From Ornithomonoglobus_A sp045532455 (GTDB lineage: Bacteria > Bacillota > Clostridia > UBA1381), in contig JAZSFX010000004.1 of NCBI GenBank assembly GCA_045532455.1, forward strand, positions 1 through 19,893: DNA of 19,893 nt, given 5' to 3'. The notes beneath the pieces are model-generated. The model did not search any database and was not told the origin of the DNA. It worked only from the letters and a program-made list of their open reading frames with translations. The position numbers and the translations under genes were made by a program. Shown piece by piece: positions 7,160 through 14,285 of the stretch (positions are counted from its first letter, which is position 1; each line of letters begins with the position of its first letter).

Positions 7160-8605
7160 ATGGAGAAACTTTTCAAACTAAAGGCAAATGGCACAAAATT
7201 CTCAACAGAAGTTATTGCCGGTTTAACAACATTCTTTGCAATGTCTTACATTATTATTGTTAACCCTGCTATGCTTTCACAATCGGGAATGGAGTGGGGA
7301 GCAGTATTTCTTGCAACTATCATTGCATCTATAATAGGTACACTTGTTATGGGTCTGGTAGCGAATGTTCCTTACGCACAGGCACCAGGTATGGGACTTA
7401 ATGCATTCTTTGTATTCACAGTAGTATTTACTCTTGGTTTCACATGGCAACAAGCGTTGTCGATGGTTTTCATCTGCGGTATTATAAATATTCTTATTAC
7501 CGTAACTAAAATAAGAAAATCAATCATCAAGTCAATTCCAAGAAGCTTGCAGAATGCTATCGGCGGCGGTATTGGTATGTTTATAGCATACATCGGTATT
7601 AAAAATGCCGGTCTTATAAACTTCACAGTTGACCCGGGCGCATGGTTATTTGCAGGTCCTACTCCTGCAACAGGTGCAGAAGCACTAAAGAGCACAATAG
7701 TTGCTAACTCAAGTGCAGTTCCTGCATTGGTAACACTTAACAATCCTGCAGTGTTGCTTGCAATCTTTGGTATTTTGTTAACAATAGTTCTTTTGGCTCT
7801 TAAGGTTAAAGGCGCTCTTATTATAAGTATTATTGCAACAACTCTTGTTGGTATTCCTTGCGGTGTAACACAAATCGGTGGCAGCTCTACAGTAAGCTTT
7901 GGAGAATGTCTTGCAGCATTGCCATCAACATTTGGTGTTATCTTCACAAGCGAGGGTATTCCTTCACTATTCACAGATTTAAGCAAGCTACCGCTTGTTC
8001 TTATAACAATCTTTGCATTCAGCCTATCAGACGTATTTGATACAATCGGTACATTTATCGGTACAGGCAGAAAGTCAGGTATATTCAGCGAAGATGACGA
8101 AAAAGCAATGGAAACAAGCACAGGCTTCAAATCAAAGCTTGACAAGGCATTGTTTGCAGACGCAACTGCTACATCAATAGGTGCTATATTTGGTACATCA
8201 AACACTACTACATACGTTGAAAGTGCTGCAGGTATAGGCGCAGGCGGCAGAACAGGTCTAACAAGCGTTGTTGTTGCTATCTGCTTTGCAATATGTGCAT
8301 TCTTAGCATCATTTGCAAGTGTTGTTCCAAGTGCTGCAACTGCACCAATCTTAATAATTGTTGGTGTTATGATGATGAGCTCATTCAAGGAAATTGAATG
8401 GAGCGATATTACAGAAGCAATACCTGCATTCTTTGCAAGTGTATTGATGGCGTTCTTCTACTCAATCTCTTACGGTATTGCAGCAGGCTTTGTTGCTTAT
8501 TGCATAATCAAGATATGCAAAAAGGAAGCAAAATCAGTTCACCCGATTCTTTGGGTAAGTACATTGTTGTTTATACTTAACTTTGTACTACTTGCATTTA
8601 TTTGA
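7160..8605 (+). CDS. NCS2 family purine permease, AzgA/PbuG type
   Basis: A 481-residue polytopic membrane protein of the AzgA branch of the NCS2 family (hypoxanthine/guanine/adenine:H+ symport). Family signatures are GLTTFFAMSYIIIVNPAML (21-39), the glycine-rich PYAQAPGMGLNAFF (71-84), ALSDVFDTIGT and GTSNTTTYVESAAGIG followed by GGRTGL in the second half. Length and the pattern of 12-14 hydrophobic segments are normal for the family. AGGAGG at 7144-7149 lies 10 nt before the ATG. It is monocistronic between its own promoter and a hairpin at 8625. No purine riboswitch is visible upstream, unlike many Firmicutes pbuG genes. The exact substrate among the purines cannot be told from sequence. 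The convergent neighbour prs supplies PRPP for purine salvage, a loose functional match. Confidence 0.9.
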   Translation: MEKLFKLKANGTKFSTEVIAGLTTFFAMSYIIIVNPAMLSQSGMEWGAVFLATIIASIIGTLVMGLVANVPYAQAPGMGLNAFFVFTVVFTLGFTWQQALSMVFICGIINILITVTKIRKSIIKSIPRSLQNAIGGGIGMFIAYIGIKNAGLINFTVDPGAWLFAGPTPATGAEALKSTIVANSSAVPALVTLNNPAVLLAIFGILLTIVLLALKVKGALIISIIATTLVGIPCGVTQIGGSSTVSFGECLAALPSTFGVIFTSEGIPSLFTDLSKLPLVLITIFAFSLSDVFDTIGTFIGTGRKSGIFSEDDEKAMETSTGFKSKLDKALFADATATSIGAIFGTSNTTTYVESAAGIGAGGRTGLTSVVVAICFAICAFLASFASVVPSAATAPILIIVGVMMMSSFKEIEWSDITEAIPAFFASVLMAFFYSISYGIAAGFVAYCIIKICKKEAKSVHPILWVSTLLFILNFVLLAFI

Positions 8606-8624
8606 TAATCACATAATAAAACAA

Positions 8625-8650
8625 ACGGGCGACCCTGAGGGGTCGCCCGT
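8625..8650 (+). terminator. GC-rich hairpin, probable terminator of the permease gene
   Basis: An 11-bp perfect stem, ACGGGCGACCC (8625-8635) with GGGTCGCCCGT (8640-8650), has a TGAG loop and is followed by CTTCTTTT. The T run is imperfect. It may be part of the adjacent repeat module rather than a dedicated terminator. Confidence 0.65.
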
Positions 8651-8669
8651 CTTCTTTTGCTAAACGGTT

Positions 8670-8693
8670 CGTCGTAAACGCCGAACCCTACAA
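8670..8693. repeat. Second copy of the CGTCG-ACGCCG-CCCTACAA module
   Basis: Compared with 3999-4022, 19 of 24 positions are identical: CGTCG, three differing bases, ACGCCG, two differing bases, CCCTACAA. This copy is itself a hairpin: GGTTCG (8667-8672) pairs with CGAACC (8682-8687), with inner CGT/ACG. Like the first copy, it lies directly after a GC-rich hairpin in an intergenic region. Confidence 0.5.
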
Positions 8694-8720
8694 TATGCAG
8701 AACATATAAAATGAAAAATC

Positions 8721-8750
8721 AAAGAGGTGTTGCATTTGCAACACCTCTTT
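8721..8750 (-). terminator. Terminator of the PRPP synthetase gene
   Basis: A 13-bp perfect stem, AAAGAGGTGTTGC (8721-8733) with GCAACACCTCTTT (8738-8750), lies 5 nt past the prs stop codon. On the minus strand it ends in TTT and is followed by GATTTTTC. The plus strand also has T residues, so it may work both ways for the convergent genes. Confidence 0.88.
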
Positions 8751-8754
8751 ATAA

Positions 8755-9879
8755 TTATAATTTTTCTACAAGAGCGTGAATTTTATTCACAGGGTTAAGT
8801 AATTCTGAAATTGTTTCGTCGTAGTTTAGTGTATCAATAAGTAACGATACATACTTTGACATATCAACAGATGTGTACCACTCTCTTGTTGCAAGGCCTG
8901 GATTCTGATAAATAAGGTTTGTAGTAAATATTTTATTTATTATACCGTCAGCGTATGCCTTATCAAATACTTCAAGACCATTTGAGAACAAGCCGAATGA
9001 TGTAAATACAAATATTCTCTTTGCACCCATCGACTTAAGCTTTGATGCAACGTCAATCATAGACTCGCCCGAAGAAATCATATCGTCAACTATAATTACG
9101 TCTTTATCCTTAACATCTCTGCCAAGATATTCGTGAGCAACTATCGGGTTTTTACCATCTACAACAGTTGTGTAGTCTCTGCGCTTGTAGAACATACCCA
9201 GGTCAAGATGTAATACAGAACTGTAATACATAGATCTTGACATTCCGCCCTCATCGGGAGATATAACGATGGTATCGAACTTGTTAAGTGATATATCAGG
9301 AACAGTTCTTACAAGTGCCTTAAGCATCTGGTAAGTAGGCTGAACGTTATCAAAGCCTGATAGCGGAATTGCGTTACAAATTCTCGGGTCGTGTGCGTCG
9401 AAAGTAACAATATTCGAAACACCCATATTAACAAGCTCCTGCAGCATAAGTGCCGCGTCAAGTGATTCTCTGCCAATTCTTCTGTGTTGTCTGCCCTCAT
9501 AAAGCATTGGCATAACAACTGTTAATCTTCTTGCTTTACCTGCTATTGCAGCTATTATACGCTTTAAATCCTGAAAGTGATCGTCAGGACTCATATGAGC
9601 TTCAAAGCCGTACATTTTGTAGGTTACACCGTAGTTGAAAACGTCGCAGATAATATATACGTCGTGTCCTCTTACTGAGTTGGCAATCATACATTTACCT
9701 TCGCCTGTGGAAAATCTTGTACAATTTACGTCGGTAACATATGTGTCCACATTCTCATCACGAAATCTTTTAAGATATTCGTCAATTCGTTGTGTAAGAG
9801 TCTCACAACCTCTCATACTGATAATTGATAGCTTACCATATGGAATGGCGTCATCGTGGTGAATAAAAGTGTTAGTCAT
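8755..9879 (-). CDS. prs: Ribose-phosphate pyrophosphokinase (PRPP synthetase), divergent form
   Basis: A 374-residue cytoplasmic enzyme making PRPP from ribose 5-phosphate and ATP, for purine, pyrimidine, His, Trp and NAD synthesis. It has two phosphoribosyltransferase-like domains. The N-terminal one carries SVRGHDVYII (68-77) and the flexible catalytic loop region YEGRQHRR (127-134, classical YARQDRK). DAHD (161-164) replaces the classical DLHA. The C-terminal domain has PDEGG (208-212), YKRRDYT with the conserved Lys-Arg (231-237) and the PRPP loop VIIVDDMISSGES (261-273). The loop departs from the classical DDMIDTAGT, and the chain is about 55 residues longer than B. subtilis Prs. AAGGAGA at 9886-9892 supports the start. 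It is monocistronic with its own promoter and terminator. Confidence 0.9.
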   Translation of the reverse strand: MTNTFIHHDDAIPYGKLSIISMRGCETLTQRIDEYLKRFRDENVDTYVTDVNCTRFSTGEGKCMIANSVRGHDVYIICDVFNYGVTYKMYGFEAHMSPDDHFQDLKRIIAAIAGKARRLTVVMPMLYEGRQHRRIGRESLDAALMLQELVNMGVSNIVTFDAHDPRICNAIPLSGFDNVQPTYQMLKALVRTVPDISLNKFDTIVISPDEGGMSRSMYYSSVLHLDLGMFYKRRDYTTVVDGKNPIVAHEYLGRDVKDKDVIIVDDMISSGESMIDVASKLKSMGAKRIFVFTSFGLFSNGLEVFDKAYADGIINKIFTTNLIYQNPGLATREWYTSVDMSKYVSLLIDTLNYDETISELLNPVNKIHALVEKL

Positions 9880-9923
9880 AAAAAATCTCCTTCTTTGGAA
9901 AAACAGTATACGTCTACGATACT

Positions 9924-9952
9924 AATATAACATAATCTGTCATTTTTTGCAA
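9924..9952 (-). promoter_or_regulatory. Promoter of prs
   Basis: On the minus strand: TTGCAA (9952-9947), a 17-bp spacer and TATATT (9929-9924). The start would be near 9917, giving a leader of about 38 nt. Confidence 0.65.
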
Positions 9953-10021
9953 TAGCAAATATTAATCATTTTAATATAAAAAACGACAAATTTTTTGTAA
10001 TATATTTATTCATAATGAAAA

Positions 10022-10840
10022 TTATTCATTTTTAAGCAATCTGCAAAGCTCTGACACACTTTTGTGAATAACAGGATGAACAACATTCGGTGCAATTTCT
10101 AAAAGAGGCTCTAACACAAAATCACGGTTTTGCATATCGGGGTGGGGAATTACAAGGTTATCCTCACATATGACGGAATTATCATACAGTAAAATATCAA
10201 GGTCGAGTGTACGCGGTCCCCAATGTATTGTGCGCACGCGACCGTTTTTGTTTTCAATTTGTTGCAAAAGCAATAAAAGCTCCCCAGGGGAAAGTAGTGT
10301 TTCTATTTCGGCACAACTGTTTAAGAAATTATCCTGCTCCACGTCGCCATATGGCTCAGTTTCGACAAGGGTCGATACCTTTTTTACAGAGCAGTAATCG
10401 TTTTCGTTTATAGCGTCGATTGCATTCTTTATGTATTGCGCCTTATCACCCATATTTGAGCCTAACGCAATAAATGCACGGTGTCTTTTTCGCTCCACTG
10501 TTGCACTCACATAATCAAAGTGCAGATGTATTGGCGGATTTGGCTTTTTTATTTCTAATTCCACACCATCTATAAGCGAAAACTCTTTTAAAAGTCCTTT
10601 TGCCATAGAGTCTGCTGCAGTTTCGATTAGTTTAAATGTATTTTTTTGATTAAAAGAATACAAAAAATTACACACAGCCGCGTAATTTACACCGTTCGAA
10701 ATATCATCTGTTGCAACCGCCTTGTTAAAGGAAGTTGTAAGCGTGGCGCTTATTATAAATTTTTGTCCTAAGGTATTTTCCTCGTTTAAAACACCGTGGC
10801 GCGCAAACAATTCCAGGTTCTGTATTTTAATCTGTCCCAT
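10022..10840 (-). CDS. folBK: Bifunctional dihydroneopterin aldolase / HPPK
   Basis: A 272-residue fusion of two consecutive folate enzymes. Residues 1-118 are FolB, which splits dihydroneopterin to 6-hydroxymethyl-dihydropterin: RHGVLNEENTLGQKF (14-28) and a conserved lysine in KKPNPP (98-103). Residues 121-272 are FolK, which pyrophosphorylates that product: ALGSNMGD (125-132), RTIHWGPRTLDLDILLYD (203-220, with the Mg-binding DLD) and IPHPDMQNRDFVLEPL (231-246). FolB-FolK fusions are common in Clostridia. Its start overlaps the end of folP by 14 nt (10827-10840), which implies coupled translation. No clear terminator follows; prs downstream has its own promoter. folE and the other pathway genes are not in the window. 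Confidence 0.95.
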   Translation of the reverse strand: MGQIKIQNLELFARHGVLNEENTLGQKFIISATLTTSFNKAVATDDISNGVNYAAVCNFLYSFNQKNTFKLIETAADSMAKGLLKEFSLIDGVELEIKKPNPPIHLHFDYVSATVERKRHRAFIALGSNMGDKAQYIKNAIDAINENDYCSVKKVSTLVETEPYGDVEQDNFLNSCAEIETLLSPGELLLLLQQIENKNGRVRTIHWGPRTLDLDILLYDNSVICEDNLVIPHPDMQNRDFVLEPLLEIAPNVVHPVIHKSVSELCRLLKNE

Positions 10841-11636
10841 AAAGTATCCTCTCTGTCATAGTTATTACTCTTTTATTTTCCAATACGTCGTGAACTCTCA
10901 CAAACATACAACCCTTCATAACTGCCATAACGGTCGTTGCAAGAGTACCCTCCAAGCGCTCGTTTACGGGTAAATTGAGAGCTTGTCCAATCATAGACTT
11001 TCTTGAAGCACCGTAAAGAATTGGTAAGCCGAGAGGGTGCAGCTTTTCGAGATTTTTTGTGATTAAAAGATTTTGCTCATATGTTTTTGCAAAGCCTATT
11101 CCGGGGTCAATAATAAGCATATCGCGCGGTATTTGGGCTTTTTGAGCAATTGCTATGCTCTCTTTTAAGTCTCGGATAACATCATCAACAAGGGATACAT
11201 ATTCTGTGTTGGAGCGGTTATGCATAAGACAACACGAGGCATTATATTTCTTTATAATTTTTGCCATATCGGGGTCATATTTTAGTCCCCATATGTCGTT
11301 TATAAAATGCGCTCCTGCCTTTATTGCACACTCAGCAACATTTGATTTATACGTATCAACCGAAATGGGAATGTCAAATCTTGAGTGTATTGCCTCGATG
11401 ATAGGCAAAATCCTAAAAAGCTCCTCATCGTCGGATATTTTAGTGTATCCGGGACGAGTTGACTCTCCGCCTATATCTATTATATCCACACCGTCATTTA
11501 TCATTTTTTCGGCATAAAAAAGAGCATTATCAAGACTATTGTGCTCACCGCCGTCAGAAAAGGAATCGGGTGTTACGTTCAATATGCCCATAATATGCGT
11601 TTTAGTGTTATCAAAAACCTTATTTGCAATAATCAT
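10827..11636 (-). CDS. folP: Dihydropteroate synthase
   Basis: A 269-residue TIM-barrel enzyme that condenses 6-hydroxymethyl-dihydropterin pyrophosphate with p-aminobenzoate; the sulfonamide target. Motifs are ILNVTPDSFSDGG (18-30, first DHPS signature), IGGESTRPG (55-63), DPGIGFAK (177-184), YGASRKSMIG (208-217) and RVHDV (247-251). The ATG at 11636 is chosen because GGAGA at 11642-11646 lies 5 nt upstream; the TTG at 11648 is upstream of that site. The two classical sulfa-resistance loops look ordinary. It is first in an operon with folBK and is read from a perfect consensus promoter. Confidence 0.95.
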   Translation of the reverse strand: MIIANKVFDNTKTHIMGILNVTPDSFSDGGEHNSLDNALFYAEKMINDGVDIIDIGGESTRPGYTKISDDEELFRILPIIEAIHSRFDIPISVDTYKSNVAECAIKAGAHFINDIWGLKYDPDMAKIIKKYNASCCLMHNRSNTEYVSLVDDVIRDLKESIAIAQKAQIPRDMLIIDPGIGFAKTYEQNLLITKNLEKLHPLGLPILYGASRKSMIGQALNLPVNERLEGTLATTVMAVMKGCMFVRVHDVLENKRVITMTERILYGTD

Positions 11637-11671
11637 AATAATCTCCAATTATTGTTTTTATACTTAATTTA

Positions 11672-11700
11672 ATTATAATACTCATAAAGATAGGTGTCAA
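11672..11700 (-). promoter_or_regulatory. Perfect consensus promoter of folP-folBK
   Basis: On the minus strand: TTGACA (11700-11695), a 17-bp spacer and TATAAT (11677-11672), an exact sigma-A consensus. The start would be near 11665, giving a leader of about 28 nt with no riboswitch. It diverges from the liv promoter 40 bp away. Confidence 0.9.
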
Positions 11701-11739
11701 GCAGTTTTTGTAAAAATACCAAAATTATTGATATATACC

Positions 11740-11768
11740 TTGACATAAGGCAAAAAATATGATAAGAT
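11740..11768 (+). promoter_or_regulatory. Promoter of the liv operon
   Basis: TTGACA (11740-11745), a 17-bp spacer and TAAGAT (11763-11768). Transcription should start near 11775, exactly where a 7-bp inverted repeat begins (TGTTCAT 11775-11781 with ATGAACA 11807-11813). The leader is about 100 nt, too short for a T-box, and has no T-box core. Confidence 0.8.
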
Positions 11769-11874
11769 TTATTATGTTCATGCTACATAAATAATGTAAA
11801 TTTTTTATGAACAAAAACAAGTATTTTTGCCGTGTGGCTAAAATAAATAAAAATCAAAGAAAGAGGTAATCTAA

Positions 11875-13071
11875 ATGAAAAAGATGATGAAAGCAATAAG
11901 CGCTATTACAGCTGTTGCAGCAGCTATGTTGTCTCTTGCTGGCTGCGGTGCTCAAAATGGCGGCGAAGCTTCAAATGCAATCAAAATAGGTGGTATAGGC
12001 CCAATAACAGGTGCTGCAGCAATTTACGGTCAGGCTGTTAAGAACGGTGCTGAAATTGCAGTTGAAGAAATCAACGCAAAGGGCGACCTTGCATTCGAAT
12101 TAAAGTTCGAAGATGACGAAAACGACGCAGAAAAATCAGTAAACGCGTACAACAACCTAAAGGACTGGGGTATGCAGGTATCATTGGGTACAGTTACAAC
12201 ACAACCTTGTATTGCAGTATCAACAGAAGTTGACGCAGACAAGATTTTTGCACTTACTCCATCAGCTTCATCAACAGACGTTCTTGGCGGACAACCTGAC
12301 GGAAGTGGTAACGTAACAATTCCACGTAAGGCTTCTATGTTCCAGATGTGCTTTACTGACCCTAACCAGGGTGTTGCATCAGCTGACTATATTTCTGAGC
12401 AAAAGCTTGGTGAAAAAATTGCAGTTATCTACAACAACTCAGATGCATACTCAACAGGTATCTACCAGAAGTTCCAGGCAAAAGCTGACGAGCTTGGTCT
12501 TAACGTTGTTTGCGTAAAGACATTTACAGACGACTCTGCAAACGACTTTAATGCACAACTTACAGAAATTAAGACATCAGGTGCAGACCTTGTATTCCTA
12601 CCAATATATTACACACCTGCATCATTGATTCTTTCACAGGCAAGAGATATGCAATATGCTCCTAAGTTCTTCGGTGTTGACGGTATGGACGGTATCCTTA
12701 CTCTAGAGAACTTCGACACATCACTTGCTGAGGGTGTAATGCTTCTTACACCATTTACTGCAGACGCAGAGGATGATATGACAAAGAACTTTGTTGCAAA
12801 ATACAACGAAAAGTATGGCGAAACACCAAACCAATTTGCTGCAGACGCTTACGACTGCGTATACGCAATCTACGAAGCTTGCAAGGCAGAGGGTATCACA
12901 GCTGATATGAGCGCACACGAAATCTGTGAAAAGCTTGTTGCAAGATTTACATCTGCTGACTTCACAATCGACGGTCTTACAGGTTTAGGTATGACATGGT
13001 CAGAGACAGGTGAAGTTTCAAAGGCTCCTAAGGGTATGGTTATCCAGAACGGCGTTTACGTTGGTATGTAA
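11875..13071 (+). CDS. livJ: Branched-chain amino acid ABC transporter, substrate-binding lipoprotein
   Basis: A 398-residue lipoprotein. The signal peptide ends in lipobox LAGC, with Cys24 as the lipidated residue, so it is anchored on the outer face of the membrane. The mature part is a type I periplasmic-binding fold of the Leu/Ile/Val (LivJ, Peripla_BP_6) family: IKIGGIGPITGAAAIYGQAV starts the first lobe, LTPSASSTDV lies near the hinge and ligand site, and VIYNNSDAYSTGI and FGVDGMDG follow. GAGGT at 11863-11867 precedes the ATG. It is first in a full liv operon but is separated from livH by a terminator and a long hairpin, fitting the usual excess of binding protein over membrane subunits. 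Ligand could be Leu/Ile/Val or another amino acid or amide, since the family is broad. Confidence 0.92.
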   Translation: MKKMMKAISAITAVAAAMLSLAGCGAQNGGEASNAIKIGGIGPITGAAAIYGQAVKNGAEIAVEEINAKGDLAFELKFEDDENDAEKSVNAYNNLKDWGMQVSLGTVTTQPCIAVSTEVDADKIFALTPSASSTDVLGGQPDGSGNVTIPRKASMFQMCFTDPNQGVASADYISEQKLGEKIAVIYNNSDAYSTGIYQKFQAKADELGLNVVCVKTFTDDSANDFNAQLTEIKTSGADLVFLPIYYTPASLILSQARDMQYAPKFFGVDGMDGILTLENFDTSLAEGVMLLTPFTADAEDDMTKNFVAKYNEKYGETPNQFAADAYDCVYAIYEACKAEGITADMSAHEICEKLVARFTSADFTIDGLTGLGMTWSETGEVSKAPKGMVIQNGVYVGM

Positions 13072-13099
13072 TTAAACCGATAAGAGTTAATTTGCAATA

Positions 13100-13114
13100 A
13101 ATTTTCAGAAAAAG
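13100..13114. promoter_or_regulatory. CodY-box-like sequence
   Basis: AATTTTCAGAAAAAG matches 13 of 15 positions of the published CodY consensus AATTTTCWGAAAATT. It lies between livJ and livH, touching the foot of the livJ terminator. CodY controls branched-chain amino acid uptake in many Firmicutes, but in DNA this AT-rich a chance match is possible and no codY gene is in the window. Confidence 0.3.
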
Positions 13115-13143
13115 AGGAGGCTGCTTTTGCAGCTCCTCGTTTT
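13114..13143 (+). terminator. Terminator (probably partial) after livJ
   Basis: GAGGAG (13114-13119), a bulged G, then CTGC (13121-13124) pairs with GCAG and CTCCTC (13129-13138) around a TTTT loop, followed by GTTTTC. It should reduce transcription into livHMGF, which has no convincing promoter of its own. Confidence 0.8.
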
Positions 13144-13146
13144 CTG

Positions 13147-13189
13147 CTTTTATATATCACTTTAATCAGCTTAAAATGATATATAAAAG
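13147..13189. repeat. Long AT-rich inverted repeat between livJ and livH
   Basis: CTTTTATATATCA (13147-13159) is a perfect 13-bp match to the reverse complement of 13177-13189. After one C/A mismatch the stem continues with TTTAA/TTAAA around a 5-nt loop TCAGC, giving 19-nt arms with one mismatch. It begins 8 nt after the terminator stem. Possible roles are protection of the livJ mRNA 3' end, a second terminator, or an operator for livH. Confidence 0.65.
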
Positions 13190-13238
13190 TAGTAATTTTT
13201 AAACTTTTAACGATAAAAAAGATATGAGGTGTGATTGA

Positions 13239-14120
13239 ATGACATTTATTTCTAATCTGATTAACGGTATAAGTCTGGGCAGTGTATATGCCATAATAGC
13301 ATTGGGCTACACAATGGTTTACGGCATTGCAAAAATGCTTAACTTTGCTCATGGCGACGTAATAATGGTGGGTGCGTACATATCATTTTGTATTACCACG
13401 TACTTAAAACTACCTGTAGTTGCGGCTATTCTTATTGCAATGGCGGTATGTACTGCGCTTGGTATTCTTATTGAGGGTATGGCATATAAGCCGCTAAGAC
13501 GTGCGGGTTCTCTTGCAGTTTTAATTACCGCAATCGGTGTGAGTTACTTTTTGCAAAATGTAGCATTGCTTATATGGGGCAGTGCACCAAAAACATTCAG
13601 CTCAGTTACACCGTTTGATTCTATTTCGTTATTTAACGGTAGCCTAATAATAACAGACGAGTCAATTGTTACGGTTATTGCCTGTATTATAATAATGATA
13701 GCCCTTACGTTGTTTACAAAGAAATCAAAAATGGGTAAGGCAATGCGTGCAGTTTCGGAGGATAAGGACGCAGCCGAGCTTATGGGAATTAACGTAAACG
13801 TTACAATATCACTCACATTTGCAATTGGTAGTGCACTTGCTGCAATAGCCGGAGTTCTTTTGTGCTCTGCATACCCCGTACTTGTTCCCACAACAGGCTC
13901 AATGCCCGGTATTAAAGCATTTACTGCGGCGGTATTCGGCGGTATAGGCTCAATCCCCGGCGCAATGCTTGGCGGTATTTTACTTGGTATAATTGAAATA
14001 TTCAGTAAATCATACATATCAACCTCATTATCGGACGCAATTGTGTTTGCGGTTCTGATTGTTGTATTATTGGTACGACCTACAGGTATACTTGGCAAGA
14101 AAATCACAGAGAAAGTGTAA
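13239..14120 (+). CDS. livH: Branched-chain amino acid ABC transporter permease LivH
   Basis: A 293-residue membrane permease with about eight hydrophobic segments, normal for LivH. Signatures are the N-terminal LGSVYAIIALGYTMVYGI (13-30) with LNFAHGD (34-40), and the cytoplasmic coupling loop GKAMRAVSEDKDAAELMGI (166-184) that contacts the ATPases. FGGIGSIPGAMLGGILLGI lies near the C-terminus. GAGGTG at 13226-13231 supports the ATG. It pairs with LivM to form the membrane channel. The unusual 165-nt spacer to livM contains a predicted folded element. Confidence 0.93.
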   Translation: MTFISNLINGISLGSVYAIIALGYTMVYGIAKMLNFAHGDVIMVGAYISFCITTYLKLPVVAAILIAMAVCTALGILIEGMAYKPLRRAGSLAVLITAIGVSYFLQNVALLIWGSAPKTFSSVTPFDSISLFNGSLIITDESIVTVIACIIIMIALTLFTKKSKMGKAMRAVSEDKDAAELMGINVNVTISLTFAIGSALAAIAGVLLCSAYPVLVPTTGSMPGIKAFTAAVFGGIGSIPGAMLGGILLGIIEIFSKSYISTSLSDAIVFAVLIVVLLVRPTGILGKKITEKV

Positions 14121-14224
14121 GGTTTAAGTAAAATCGCCCATCTTATCACTTTTTGTTCGGGGCGGTATAAAACATACAGCACCCGAACTGCAAAGCAACA
14201 ATCTGAACGATTTTCTTTTAAACC
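14121..14224 (+). other. Structured spacer between livH and livM
   Basis: The 104 nt after the livH stop fold onto themselves. Outer stem: GGTTTAA (14121-14127) with TTAAACC (14218-14224), an internal loop, then AAAATCG (14130-14136) with CGATTTT (14208-14214). Inner stem: GTTCGGG (14155-14161) with CCCGAAC (14182-14188), capped by GTAT-AAAAC-ATAC (14165-14177). No ORF or ribosome binding site lies inside. It may be an operon-internal RNA structure or a small palindromic repeat. Its apical hairpin recurs at 16956-16967. Confidence 0.55.
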
Positions 14225-14285
14225 TATGAATTATTAAGAAACTTGCATTATCAGTACATTGTAACTCAGAAAGGAATACATGTAT

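Noticed and set aside
7372..8388. 338-codon open frame on the minus strand, antisense to the purine permease
   Set aside because: Shadow of the permease gene: no ribosome binding site, low-complexity Ile/Val/Ala/Pro translation, no family resemblance, while the plus strand encodes a clear NCS2 protein.
11775..11874. T-box or other riboswitch in the liv leader
   Set aside because: The leader is about 100 nt, has no AGGGTGGNACCGCG-type T-box core and no terminator. Only a 7-bp inverted repeat and a weak GCC-GTGT-GGC hairpin are present.
13544..14182. 212-codon open frame antisense to livH
   Set aside because: Mirror of livH codon usage; no ribosome binding site and a translation without recognisable domains.
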